A stretch of DNA of 64,000 nucleotides from Humibacillus sp. DSM 29435. GTDB lineage: Bacteria > Actinomycetota > Actinomycetes > Actinomycetales > Dermatophilaceae. Of this stretch, positions 24,436 to 33,421 are shown piece by piece. Each line of letters begins with the position of its first letter. The stretch's first letter is position 1. The stretch covers positions 124,001 through 188,000 of the forward strand of contig NZ_MAST01000045.1 of NCBI RefSeq assembly GCF_001758225.1. Reading direction: 5' to 3'. Both the position numbers and the translations under genes were made by a program. The notes beneath the pieces were generated by a model that made no database searches, had not been told where the DNA came from, and saw only the letters and a list, made by a program, of their open reading frames with translations.

Positions 24436-25674
24436 TCAGGCGGTGGCTGGGCTCCCTTGGCTGTCGCCACCCTCGTCCAGCTCGGTCGTGATGTCAGTGG
24501 GAGAGTCGTCTGAGAGGAGGTGCTTGCCCACCGCGTTGAGCACGGCCGCGAACGGCACGGCCACCAGGGCGCCGACAATGCCGGCGAGGATGGAACCGGC
24601 CGCAATCGCGAGGATGACCGCGAGCGGGTGCACACTGACGGCCTTGCCGAGCAAGAACGGCTGCAGCACATGCGACTCGACCTGCTGCACACCGATAACG
24701 ACGGCAAGCATGATCAGGGCCACCCCCGGGCCGTGCGCGACGAGGGCGAGCAACACCGCGACCATGCCCGAGAGCAGCGCACCGACGATCGGGATGAAGG
24801 CCAGCAGGAACACCAGGATGCCGATGGGCAGGGCGAAGGGGACCCGCAGGATGGCGGCGCCCACTCCGATGCCGATGGCGTCGACCGCGGCGACGATCAG
24901 GGTGGCCCGCACGAAGGCCGAGAGCTGGCCCCAGGCGATGACGCCCGAGGAGTGCACCCGGTCACGAGCGACGCGGGGAAAGAGCCGGACGACCCAGGCG
25001 AAGATGCGCGGGCCCTGGTAGAGGAAGAAGAAGAGGGCGAACAGGGCGATGAACAGGCCTGCGACGAAGTGGGTGGCGGTCAGGCCGATGGACGAGGCGG
25101 TGTCGCCGAGGTTGCCGCTCTTGCTCACCTGGTTGCGCAGCTCGTCGAAGTAGCCGTTGAACTGCGAGTCGGTGATCTTGAAGGTGGTGCGCACCCAGTC
25201 GCGGATCTGCTCGAGCCCGCTGGCCACCTGGCTGGTCAGGTCGGAGAAGCCACTCGAGAACTGAGACCCGACCAGGGTCAGGGCGCCACTGACGACCAGC
25301 AGCAACGCAACCAGGGTGATGCCAGCCGCCGGGCCGGCCGGAAGTCGCCGCCGTAGCCTGGCCGTGAGCGGGCCGAGCAGGGCGGTGAGGAGCAGGGCGA
25401 TCAGGATGGGCACGACGATCTCGGACACCTCGCGGATGGCCAGCGTCAGCACGAAGATCCCGGCTGCGATGAGCAGCAGACGCCACGACCACTCACTGGC
25501 CGCCCGCACCGTCGGTGGCACGGCTGAAGAGCCGCCGGTGTGCCTCGGGACCGAACCCGCTGCCGACGGTCGAACCGCAGGCTCATGTTCAAGGGGTGGT
25601 CGAGGCCCGCGGTCGGGAGGCAGGGTCGGCACGTGGTCGGTCGGCGCGCTGTCGGTTTCGCTGTTCACGCTCAT
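24436..25674 (-). CDS. AI-2E/PerM-family transporter
   Basis: 412-residue integral membrane protein of the PerM/AI-2E family. Two TM segments (WRLLLIAAGIFVLTLAI and VVPILIALLLTALLGPL) precede a soluble insertion (about 150-245), and five or six TMs follow, including the family signature FALPIGILVFLLAFIPIVGA. Export of small molecules or Na+/H+ exchange has been shown for some members; the substrate here is unknown. ATG 25674 is given, but TACGGT ends at 25675 and lies six bases before GTG 25668, so the real start may be that GTG. Confidence 0.88.
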   Translation of the reverse strand: MSVNSETDSAPTDHVPTLPPDRGPRPPLEHEPAVRPSAAGSVPRHTGGSSAVPPTVRAASEWSWRLLLIAAGIFVLTLAIREVSEIVVPILIALLLTALLGPLTARLRRRLPAGPAAGITLVALLLVVSGALTLVGSQFSSGFSDLTSQVASGLEQIRDWVRTTFKITDSQFNGYFDELRNQVSKSGNLGDTASSIGLTATHFVAGLFIALFALFFFLYQGPRIFAWVVRLFPRVARDRVHSSGVIAWGQLSAFVRATLIVAAVDAIGIGVGAAILRVPFALPIGILVFLLAFIPIVGALLSGMVAVLLALVAHGPGVALIMLAVVIGVQQVESHVLQPFLLGKAVSVHPLAVILAIAAGSILAGIVGALVAVPFAAVLNAVGKHLLSDDSPTDITTELDEGGDSQGSPATA

Positions 25675-25758
25675 ACCGTATGTCGAGAAGGGAGGTGTCT
25701 CCACGCGGACAGCACGCCCCGGTGACGAGATCCACCCCGGTTGCGGCATGATGCGGCG

Positions 25759-27273
25759 ATGAACGAAGATCTGGTCGAGCGCGCCGAGTCCGACCCGCAG
25801 CGTCCGCGCTATCACTTCACGGCGCCCGGGGGCTGGCTGAACGACCCCAACGGGCTGGGTCAGTGGCAGGGCACCTACCACCTCTTCTACCAGTACAACC
25901 CGCACGCGGCCGTGCACGGTCGTATCCACTGGGGGCACGCGACCAGCCAGGACCTGGTCACGTGGAACGACGAGCCCGTGGCCCTGGTTCCGAGCGATGA
26001 CGGGCCCGATCGTGACGGCTGCTGGTCGGGCGTCCTCGTCGACGACCAGGGCACCCCCACGTTGGTCTACTCGGGAAACCGTGACGGTCGGCAGCTGCCC
26101 TGCGTGGCGACCGGTTCAGCCGACCTGCGCACCTGGGTGACCGACCCGGGCAACCCGGTGATCGACCACCCCCCGCCGGGTCTCGACGTCACCGGCTTCC
26201 GCGACCACTGCGTGTGGCGGGAGAGCGGTCACTGGCGGCAGCTGGTCGGATCGGGAGTCACCGGAGTCGGCGGCACGGCGCTGCTCTACGACTCCGACGA
26301 CCTGCGTGAGTGGCGCCTGGTCGGCACGCTGCTCGTCGGCGACACCAACGAGCGTGATCGCACAGACGACTACTGGACCGGAGACATGTGGGAGTGCGTC
26401 GACCTGTTCCGTCCACCGTCGCTCGAACCGGGCGGCCCGGCATCCGACGTGCTGGTGCTCTCGGCCTGCGACGACGTGTCACTGCACCACGCGCTCTACC
26501 TCACTGGAACCTACGCCGGCGACCACTTCGACCCGGTCGCGCTGGAGCGGCTCGACCTCGGCGGCTCGTGCTTCTACGCTCCGCAGTCGTTCACCGACGA
26601 GGGGGGTCGGCGAGTGATGTTCGGCTGGCTCCAGGAGGAGCGGCCAGAGGCCTCCAGCGTGGCCGCCGGTTGGGCGGGCGCCCTGTCGGTGCCCCGCGAG
26701 GTGACGCTGGGCGTCGACGGCGCGCTCTGGCAGGCGCCGGTCCGTGAGGTGGCGTCGCTGCGTTCGGAGCCGGTCGTGGGGGCCGTCGGGGTGCTCGACC
26801 AGGGCCGGCGCATCGCCCTCGGCTCTGGCGTGGCCGTCGACGTCGAACTGGTGGTGCGGCTCGAACCGGGCGCGGTGGTCGAGGTGGCGGTGCGGGCCAC
26901 TCCTGACGACGAGGAGCGCACGGTCATCCGGCTGGCTCGTGGCACGGCTGATGACGCCGGGCAGGTGCGGCTCGAGCTCGACCGGTCGCGAAGCACCCTC
27001 GACCCGGCGGTAGAGGCGCTGGAGCGACAGGGGCTGGTGCCGGTTGGCCTCGACGGCAGCGTCGCGTTGCGGGTGCTCGTCGACCACTCGGCCCTGGAGG
27101 TGTTCGCCAACGGACGCGCGCTCGCGTCGCGCACCTATCCCACCCGAGACGACGCGCTCGGGGTTCAGCTCGTGCTGACCAGCGGCTCGGCGGTGCTCGA
27201 CTCGGCGACGACGTGGGTGATGCGCGACATCTGGAGCGGGCCGCGCACTCTCTGGCCCTCGGTGGACGGCTAA
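25759..27273 (+). CDS. GH32 beta-fructofuranosidase (sucrose/fructan hydrolase)
   Basis: 504-residue glycoside hydrolase family 32 enzyme. The nucleophile Asp29 is in WLNDPNG, the transition-state Asp149 in FRDHCVW (usually RDP), and the acid/base Glu212 in WECVDLF. A C-terminal beta-sandwich follows (about 330-504). There is no signal peptide, so it probably cleaves imported sucrose, sucrose-6-phosphate or short fructans in the cytoplasm. CATGAT lies 6 nt before the ATG, suggesting a leaderless mRNA. No PTS or ABC sugar transporter is adjacent. Its stop overlaps the convergent ackA stop by 4 bp. Confidence 0.92.
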   Translation: MNEDLVERAESDPQRPRYHFTAPGGWLNDPNGLGQWQGTYHLFYQYNPHAAVHGRIHWGHATSQDLVTWNDEPVALVPSDDGPDRDGCWSGVLVDDQGTPTLVYSGNRDGRQLPCVATGSADLRTWVTDPGNPVIDHPPPGLDVTGFRDHCVWRESGHWRQLVGSGVTGVGGTALLYDSDDLREWRLVGTLLVGDTNERDRTDDYWTGDMWECVDLFRPPSLEPGGPASDVLVLSACDDVSLHHALYLTGTYAGDHFDPVALERLDLGGSCFYAPQSFTDEGGRRVMFGWLQEERPEASSVAAGWAGALSVPREVTLGVDGALWQAPVREVASLRSEPVVGAVGVLDQGRRIALGSGVAVDVELVVRLEPGAVVEVAVRATPDDEERTVIRLARGTADDAGQVRLELDRSRSTLDPAVEALERQGLVPVGLDGSVALRVLVDHSALEVFANGRALASRTYPTRDDALGVQLVLTSGSAVLDSATTWVMRDIWSGPRTLWPSVDG

Positions 27274-28433
27274 CGCACCAGAGCCGCGGTCTGGCGGGCG
27301 ATCGCGAGCTCTTCGTTGGTCGGCACGACCGCGATCGTGACGGGGGAGTCGTCGGTGCTGATGATGCGTGCCGCCGACGAGGGGGCGCCGTTGCGCTCGG
27401 CATCGAGTCGCAGACCCAGACCGCCCAGACCGGCGACCACAGCGGCTCGCAGAGTGGCACTGTGCTGCCCCACTCCGGCGGTGAAGCTCAGCACGTCGAG
27501 ATGACCCAGCTGGGCGAGATAGGCGCCCACGTAGTGCTTGATCCGGTGCACGACCACCTCGAAGGCGAGGGTCGCGTGCTCGTCGCCCTCACCCATGAGC
27601 CGTTCGAGGGTGCGGAAGTCGTTGGCGCCGGCCAGCCCGAGCAGGCCCGATCTCTGGTTCAGGAGAGCATCGACCTGCTCGCTCGTGAGGCCCTCCTCGC
27701 GGTGCAGGAACGCGTGCAACCCGGGGTCGACGTCGCCCGACCGGGTGCCCATGACGAGCCCCTCGAGCGGAGTCAGCCCCATCGAGGTGTCGATCGCGCG
27801 TCCACCCCGCACTGCCGACGCCGAGCAGCCGTTTCCGAGGTGCAGCACGATCTGGTCGAGGTCGGCAAGCGGCCGACCGACCAGCTCGGCCGCCGCCGCC
27901 GAGACGAACTGGTGCGAGGTGCCGTGGAAGCCGTAGCGCCGGATGCGGTGCTTCGCCGCGAGCTCGCGGGGCACGGCGTAGGTCGCGGCCGGTAGCGGCA
28001 GGTCGGCGAAGAACGCCGTGTCGAAGACCGCCACCTGGGGCACGGCGAACCTCGCCCGGGCCGCCACGATGCCGGTGACCGCGCCGGGGTTGTGCAGCGG
28101 GGCGAGGGGGATGAGGTCACGGACGTGGCCGAGCACCGCGTCGTCGATGAGCACGGGGTCGCTGAAGTACGACCCGCCGTGCACGACGCGATGGCCGACG
28201 GCCCGGAGCGGGTCACGGTCGAGGTCGACACCGGCAGACGTCAGCTCGGACGTCATCACGGCGAGGGCTGCCCCGTGGTCGGCCACGCTGCTGCCCTGTT
28301 CGCCGATGTTCTCGACGAGGCCGGTGGCGAGAACCTGCGCCGTCTCGGGTACGAGCAGCTGGAACTTCAGTGACGACGAGCCGGCGTTGAGCACCAGCAC
28401 CGGTGACGCGTCTTGACGGGTAGCAGAGCTCAC
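27270..28433 (-). CDS. ackA: Acetate kinase
   Basis: 387 residues, slightly under the 400 norm. Motifs in order: LNAGSSSLKFQL (Asn16), HRVVHGG (Arg82), FDTAFF (Asp138), YGFHGTSH (His170), LHLGNGCSASAV, TRSGDVDPG (Arg231) and SFTAGVGQHSA. The last normally reads GENS; here the Glu that binds magnesium in the Methanosarcina enzyme is Gln323. It interconverts acetyl phosphate/ADP and acetate/ATP with Pta, encoded 7 bp upstream. GTG 28433 is the only start that keeps the N-terminal motif intact after the pta stop; no strong ribosome binding site, so coupling to pta is likely. Confidence 0.93.
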   Translation of the reverse strand: MSSATRQDASPVLVLNAGSSSLKFQLLVPETAQVLATGLVENIGEQGSSVADHGAALAVMTSELTSAGVDLDRDPLRAVGHRVVHGGSYFSDPVLIDDAVLGHVRDLIPLAPLHNPGAVTGIVAARARFAVPQVAVFDTAFFADLPLPAATYAVPRELAAKHRIRRYGFHGTSHQFVSAAAAELVGRPLADLDQIVLHLGNGCSASAVRGGRAIDTSMGLTPLEGLVMGTRSGDVDPGLHAFLHREEGLTSEQVDALLNQRSGLLGLAGANDFRTLERLMGEGDEHATLAFEVVVHRIKHYVGAYLAQLGHLDVLSFTAGVGQHSATLRAAVVAGLGGLGLRLDAERNGAPSSAARIISTDDSPVTIAVVPTNEELAIARQTAALVR

Positions 28434-28440
28434 GAGCAGG

Positions 28441-30549
28441 TCATTCCGTTCCGGGAGGTGGGGGGCTGGGCGGCAGGCCCTGGGCCTGAATCGCAGTGAT
28501 GGCGACCGTGTTGACGATGTCGTCGACGAGGGCTCCTCGCGAGAGGTCGTTGACGGGCCGGCGCAAGCCCTGTAGCACCGGCCCGACCGCGATGGCGTGC
28601 GCGCTGCGCTGCACGGCCTTGTAGGTGTTGTTGCCCGTGTTGAGGTCGGGGAAGATGAACACGGTGGCCCGGCCGGCGACCGGCGACCCGGGCAGCTTCG
28701 CCTCGCCGACCGTGGGGTCGATGGCGGCGTCGTACTGGATCGGACCCTCGAGGAGCAGGTCGGGCTCACGCTCGCGCACGATCGCGGTCGCAGCCCTGAT
28801 GCGTTCGACCTCGACCCCCGACCCCGACGCGCCCGTGGAGTAGGACAACATCGCTACCCGGGGCTCGATGCCGAACTGACGGGCGGTGGCCGACGACGAG
28901 ATGGCGATGTCGGCGAGCTGCTCGGTGGTGGGGTCGGGGATCACGGCGCAGTCGCCGTAGACGAGCACCCGGTCCTCGAGGCACATGAGAAAGACGCTCG
29001 AGACCGTCTTGACGCCGTCTTGGGTCTTGATGAACTCGAGCGCCGGGCGGATGGTGTGGGCCGTCGTGTTGGCGGCCCCCGACACCATTCCGTCAGCGAG
29101 ACCGAGGTGCACCATCATCGTGCCGAAGTAGGACACGTCGGTGACGGTGTCTCGCGCCTGCTCGAACGTGACACCCTTGTGGCTGCGGAGCCGCGCGTAC
29201 TCGGCGGCGAAGCGGTCGACGAACCTCGTGTCGCGGGGCGAGATGATCTTTGCGGCGTCGAGGTCGAGCCCGAGCACGGAGCCGCGGGCCCGCACCTGGT
29301 TCTCGTCGCCGAGCAGGGTGAGGTCGGCCACGCCTCGACGCAGCAGGATCGAGGCAGCCTCGAGGATGCGGTCGTCGTGGCTCTCGGGGAGCACGATGTG
29401 CTTGCGGTCTGAGCGAGCGCGTTCCATCAGCTGGAACTCGAACATGAGCGGCGTGCGGGTCTCGGAGCCCGACACGTTGATAGCCGCGAGCAGGGCCGGT
29501 TGGTCGACGCCCTCCGAGAAGAGGCGCCGCGCCGTCTCGATCTTGTTCATCGACTCCTTGGTCATCGGGCCACGCACCTTGATGAGGCGCTGCGCCGTCG
29601 TGAACGTGTCGAGGCTGGTGACGGCGATCGGAAGGTTCTGCTGCACGCCCTCCGACAACCGTCGGATGGTGTCGGGGATCTCGTAGCCGCCGGTGAGCAG
29701 GATGCCGGCCAGGCTGGGGAAGGTGCCCGCCTGATGGGCCAGCACGAGACCGGGGATGAGGTCGGCGCGGTCGCTCGGCGCGATCACGGTGACGTCGGTG
29801 GACAGGCGCGACAGCACGTTCGGCAGGCTCATGGCCGCCACCACCAGGCCCAGACTGTCGCGGTCCATCCAGCTCTCGTTGCCCATCACGAGCTGGCCGT
29901 CGGTGGCCTCGACGAGGGCGCGGAAGGTGGGCGCTCGCAACAGCGGGGTCTCGGGCAGGGCAGCCGTGACAGGGATGCCGAGTCGGGCCAGCTCGGCCCG
30001 GGTCTCGTCGACCAAGGCGGCATCGACCCGGTTCGCAATCACCGCAACGGTATTCGCGTGGTTGGCCCGTAGTTCGGTCAGTGCGCTGGCTGCGGCGGTG
30101 GCGACCTGGTCGGGAGTGCGGTCTCGACCGTGCACGGCGAGCACCACCGGCGAGCCGAGGTTGGCGGCAACGCGGGCGTTGAACGACAGCTCGGTACCGG
30201 TCGAGACGTCGGTGTAGTCCGACCCGAGCACGACGACGACCTCGAAGCGAGCACTGAGGTGGCCGAACTTCTCGACGATGACGTGGAACGCCTCGTCGGG
30301 GTCGTCGTGAGCCTCGGCGTAGGTCACCCCGATGGCCTCGTCGTAGCTCTGGTCGATGCCCGGCTGGCTGAGCAGCATGTCGATGATGAGGTCGACCTCG
30401 TCGTCGGGTCCGTTACCGCCCAGCGTGGTCAGCGGGCGGAACACCCCGACCGAGCCGACCTCACGGATCAGGGCGTCGAGCAGGCCGAGCGCCACGGCGG
30501 ACTTGCCGGTCAGGCCTTCGGGGGAGGCGACGTAGACGCTGCGGCTCAC
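28441..30549 (-). CDS. pta: Phosphate acetyltransferase (long form)
   Basis: 702-residue long-form Pta. The N-terminal P-loop-like domain (SPEGLTGKSAVALG at 9-22) and middle DRTGG domain (about 215-330) are regulatory. The catalytic PTA_PTB domain (about 375-690) contains VLPESHDDRILEAA, DGMVSGAANTTAHTIRPAL and FPDLNTGNNTYKAVQR. It transfers acetyl from acetyl-CoA to phosphate. It is co-transcribed with ackA downstream. GTG start with TAGGTT six bases upstream, so probably leaderless. Confidence 0.96.
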   Translation of the reverse strand: MSRSVYVASPEGLTGKSAVALGLLDALIREVGSVGVFRPLTTLGGNGPDDEVDLIIDMLLSQPGIDQSYDEAIGVTYAEAHDDPDEAFHVIVEKFGHLSARFEVVVVLGSDYTDVSTGTELSFNARVAANLGSPVVLAVHGRDRTPDQVATAAASALTELRANHANTVAVIANRVDAALVDETRAELARLGIPVTAALPETPLLRAPTFRALVEATDGQLVMGNESWMDRDSLGLVVAAMSLPNVLSRLSTDVTVIAPSDRADLIPGLVLAHQAGTFPSLAGILLTGGYEIPDTIRRLSEGVQQNLPIAVTSLDTFTTAQRLIKVRGPMTKESMNKIETARRLFSEGVDQPALLAAINVSGSETRTPLMFEFQLMERARSDRKHIVLPESHDDRILEAASILLRRGVADLTLLGDENQVRARGSVLGLDLDAAKIISPRDTRFVDRFAAEYARLRSHKGVTFEQARDTVTDVSYFGTMMVHLGLADGMVSGAANTTAHTIRPALEFIKTQDGVKTVSSVFLMCLEDRVLVYGDCAVIPDPTTEQLADIAISSSATARQFGIEPRVAMLSYSTGASGSGVEVERIRAATAIVREREPDLLLEGPIQYDAAIDPTVGEAKLPGSPVAGRATVFIFPDLNTGNNTYKAVQRSAHAIAVGPVLQGLRRPVNDLSRGALVDDIVNTVAITAIQAQGLPPSPPPPGTE

Positions 30550-30596
30550 CCCACGAACCTAGCGGCCCAGCGGCATCCGGCCAACGGGGCTCGCCC

Positions 30597-31070
30597 CTAC
30601 CGCTGCGCTCCTTCGCCGAGGGTATCGAGCCGGAGGCACAGCTCGTCGCGCAGCTCGGTGATGAGGAACCGTTGTTCGTGCACCAGCTCGAGCAACGACT
30701 CCACATCCGTCTTCGCCGCGATGTTCGTGTCGTAGTCGTGCTGCGCCAGCGAGGCCGAGATGGCGTCCTGGCGCTTGGCGGCGATCAGCAGGATGGCGCC
30801 CTGCAGGCCAGCGAGCATCGACAGGAAGAGGTTCAGCAGGATGAAGGGGTAGGGGTCCCATCCGGCGGTGAGACTGTTGACCACCGCCCAGACGACCATG
30901 AAGGCCACGAAACCGCCAACGAAGCCCCAGCTGCCCATGCTGTTGCGCATCGTGTCGGCGGCCCGTTCGCCAGGGGTCAGCGTGCTTCGTTGGGTGGCGT
31001 GCCAGTTCTGGGCCGCCACGCGGCGAGCGCTGGTGAGCCGGTGCTGAGATGGGCTGCGGTGCTGGTTCAT
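30597..31070 (-). CDS. DUF1003 membrane protein
   Basis: 157 residues with two TM segments (GGFVAFMVVWAVVNSLTAG and PYPFILLNLFLSMLAGLQGA) joined by a short loop containing WDPYPFILLN, the DUF1003 signature. A short coiled-coil C-terminus follows (ESLLELVHEQRFLITELRDE). The function of the family is not established. It is monocistronic, 47 bp upstream of the pta promoter region. Confidence 0.85.
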   Translation of the reverse strand: MNQHRSPSQHRLTSARRVAAQNWHATQRSTLTPGERAADTMRNSMGSWGFVGGFVAFMVVWAVVNSLTAGWDPYPFILLNLFLSMLAGLQGAILLIAAKRQDAISASLAQHDYDTNIAAKTDVESLLELVHEQRFLITELRDELCLRLDTLGEGAQR

Positions 31071-31286
31071 GTCGGTCCCTCAGGTTGTCGCACGGCCCCC
31101 ACGGTGGGTCGGATCGTGTGGAATCGGGTGGGGGAGCTGCTCAGACCACGGTAGAACCCCATCTGCCGGCCGTGTACCGACCTCGCTGACGCCGGCGAAG
31201 AGCGCCATCTCGTGCAGCATCGGCTCGAGCCCCTCGTCTCGGGCTGTGCGGGCGGGTCGTGAGCAGTGATGCCTGGCCGGTACCCA
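31071..31286. other. Intergenic stretch upstream of DUF1003 gene
   Basis: About 216 bp between the DUF1003 gene and the tRNA-Ala terminator, part of a 443-bp stretch that otherwise holds only the tRNA and its terminator. Open frames here show no recognisable domain. It should contain the DUF1003 promoter on the minus strand. Confidence 0.4.
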
Positions 31287-31322
31287 CAAAACCCCGCTCG
31301 CCCAGATGCCGGGCGGGCGGGG
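31287..31322 (-). terminator. Rho-independent terminator of tRNA-Ala
   Basis: Stem CCCCGCTCGCCC (31292-31303) pairs with GGGCGGGCGGGG (31311-31322) through 12 positions with one G-T, 7-nt loop. On the minus strand it is followed by TTTTGTGGG, a classic T-tract rarely seen in the rest of this window. It starts 9 bases after the tRNA 3' end. Confidence 0.92.
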
Positions 31323-31331
31323 TCTTCGTGG

Positions 31332-31404
31332 TGGAGCTGCGGGGATTCGAACCCCGGACCTTCTCATTGCGAACGAGACGCGCTACCACCTGCGCCACAG
31401 CCCC
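31332..31404 (-). tRNA. tRNA-Ala (anticodon CGC)
   Basis: 73-nt cloverleaf on the minus strand. The acceptor stem GGGGCTG/CAGCTCC contains the G3-T70 wobble pair that identifies alanine tRNAs. The anticodon stem TCTCG/TGAGA has loop TTCGCAA, anticodon CGC. The T arm is CGGGG-TTCGAAT-CCCCG and the discriminator is A, with no encoded CCA. It reads GCG codons. Confidence 0.97.
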
Positions 31405-31513
31405 TCGTGCGTCAGGAACTCTAACACCAGGCCCGATGCCCGTGAAAACCGCCCACGCTACGTCTACGGTTGCGACCATCGCCCGAGGGGGCCGGCAACG
31501 GAGGAGGAACATC

Positions 31514-33403
31514 GTGCCCGAGGTGGCCTCGATCATCGAGTCTGTCGCTCGCGTGCTCTCACTGGCCGCCGTACCGGTGCTGGCCGTCGCCGTCGTCGTC
31601 TCGTTCGTGCGCCCGGGGAGGGCCACGTTGCGTTCCTGGCGGCCGGTTGTCGTCGCGATCTCCTCCTGCGTCTTCGTGGTGGCCGTGGCCGTCGTCGGGG
31701 TGGTGGCCGGTCAGCGGGCCGGCATCCCGTGGACGGCGCCCTGGACGGGGGTGGCTGCGCTTGTGCTGGTCGGTCTGCTGCTGCGCCGCGACGAGCGGTT
31801 CTGGGCCGGGCTCTCGGTGTTGGTGCTCGCCTACGGGCTGGTCGGTTGGGTGAGCGTGCTCGGGTTGTCGCACAGCTACGCCACGGAGACGGGCGGGTGG
31901 CGGGGGGTGCGGCTGCTCGTCGCGTGGGCCGGCCCGCAGGCCAACCCACAGGCACCGGACTTCACGCTCGCCGTCGCGTACCTGTCGATCGTGCAGTACG
32001 GCATCCCGCTGGCGGTGACCGTTGCGGTCGCGTGGGTGCTCGCGACGCGAAGCCGGATGTCGCGACTCGAACGGGTCGCGCTGCTGCTCGTCGGTGGCAT
32101 GCTGCTCGCCGAGGTCATCGTGGGCGCGACGCTGTCCACCATCACCTTGGCCGTGGGAGTGGTGGCCGGTCTTCCGCTGCTGCTGGGGGTCGCCGCTCTG
32201 CTCGGGAGCCTGCTCATGCTGGTCACGGTGGGCCCCGGGGCCGCGACCGGAATCGTGGTGGGTGTGCATGGCGTGGTGACCGCGCGGGAGGGTGCGAGCG
32301 CGTCCGGCCTGGTCACCATGCTGCGTGACCGCGGCAGCGCGGGCGGCAGCGACCGTGACCGGCCAACAGCGTCGGCGGGGCCGGTGAGCAGCGCGCTGCC
32401 TCGGTTTCTGCGCGGCGACGTCGCCTTCGTCCAGCGTCTGAACATCGTGATCGTCGTGCTGTCGTTCGTCGTGGTCGGTGGGCTGACCTTCACCTACCGG
32501 GTCTTTCTCGGCGATCCGAACCGGGTCGAGGTCGCTTACCAGTACGTCGTGTCGGAGCGTCCGATCGACGGCCGGGTGCTGCGCGCGCTCGACGGTGCCG
32601 CGCAGACGATGTGGCTCGTGACTCGCGATCACCATCTGATGCACTTCGACCCGGCCACGCAGCAGACGCGCGTCGTCGATCTTGCGGTGTCCGATGCCCG
32701 TCAGCTCGGTGACCGGGTCGTGGCTCTCACCGACGAACCCACACCGCGCGTCGTGCTGGTCGGGGGCTCTGCCAAGGGCGCCCCAGTTCGGGTGACACCG
32801 GTGCTGGTGCTCGCAAGAGGGTCGGCCCCCACTCTCGCCGTGGTGGGGAACACGGCCTTCGTGGCCGAGCGTGGGGGCCGGTTGGTGGCGGTCAGCACCA
32901 AGGGCGTGGTGGTGCGACAGAAGAAGTTCGGGCCGCTGACGGCGGTGCTTGCCGAGGCCGCCCAGGGCAAGGTCCCCGGCGTGCTCTGGACGCTCCAGCC
33001 GGCGACGCCAGACGACGCGAGCGAGGGGGCCACCTATACTGCGGTGCAACGCAATCCGGCGACCTTGGCGGTGGTGAGCCAGCAGGCGGTGACCGGCACG
33101 GAGGTACTGCGCTGGGCCAGCGGTCTGACTTATGACACCGGGTCGGCTGCCTTCTCGCCTCGACCCGAGGACACTGCGGCCCGCTGGACGGCCGGCCCGC
33201 AGGGCCGCCTCGACCTGTTTGATGCTGGCCGGCGCGTGCGCTACGACTTCCACTACGACGCGGTGATCGGGGTTCGCGAGACATCGCTCGGAACCTGGCT
33301 GGTCGTCGATGACCACACCGGGCTGGCGCTCACGCCCCGGGCTGAGCCGACGAGCTACCTGGTGCGCTGGCCCGGGGCGCCCAAGCCCGCGAAGGCGGGC
33401 TGA
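31514..33403 (+). CDS. Polytopic membrane protein with C-terminal sensor-like domain
   Basis: 629-residue protein of unknown function. About eight hydrophobic helices fill residues 8-270 (for example VPVLAVAVVVSFV, LVLVGLLL, LLLGVAALLGSLLMLVTVG). A further TM follows at about 315-335 (IVIVVLSFVVVGGLTFTYRVF), then a 290-residue extracytoplasmic region of repeated beta strands (TMWLVTRDHHLMHFDP, NTAFVAERGGRLVAV) resembling a beta-propeller. GTG 31514 has GGAGGA seven bases upstream; a longer open frame begins at 31259 but would run antisense through tRNA-Ala. It converges on the PMT gene with an 18-bp gap. Confidence 0.7.
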   Translation: MPEVASIIESVARVLSLAAVPVLAVAVVVSFVRPGRATLRSWRPVVVAISSCVFVVAVAVVGVVAGQRAGIPWTAPWTGVAALVLVGLLLRRDERFWAGLSVLVLAYGLVGWVSVLGLSHSYATETGGWRGVRLLVAWAGPQANPQAPDFTLAVAYLSIVQYGIPLAVTVAVAWVLATRSRMSRLERVALLLVGGMLLAEVIVGATLSTITLAVGVVAGLPLLLGVAALLGSLLMLVTVGPGAATGIVVGVHGVVTAREGASASGLVTMLRDRGSAGGSDRDRPTASAGPVSSALPRFLRGDVAFVQRLNIVIVVLSFVVVGGLTFTYRVFLGDPNRVEVAYQYVVSERPIDGRVLRALDGAAQTMWLVTRDHHLMHFDPATQQTRVVDLAVSDARQLGDRVVALTDEPTPRVVLVGGSAKGAPVRVTPVLVLARGSAPTLAVVGNTAFVAERGGRLVAVSTKGVVVRQKKFGPLTAVLAEAAQGKVPGVLWTLQPATPDDASEGATYTAVQRNPATLAVVSQQAVTGTEVLRWASGLTYDTGSAAFSPRPEDTAARWTAGPQGRLDLFDAGRRVRYDFHYDAVIGVRETSLGTWLVVDDHTGLALTPRAEPTSYLVRWPGAPKPAKAG

Positions 33404-33421
33404 GTTTCCGCCCGGCCAGGG

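Noticed and set aside
31259-31513. 85-codon N-terminal extension of the membrane protein gene
   Set aside because: It runs antisense through tRNA-Ala and its terminator, has no hydrophobic or conserved content, and GTG 31514 has a strong GGAGGA site.
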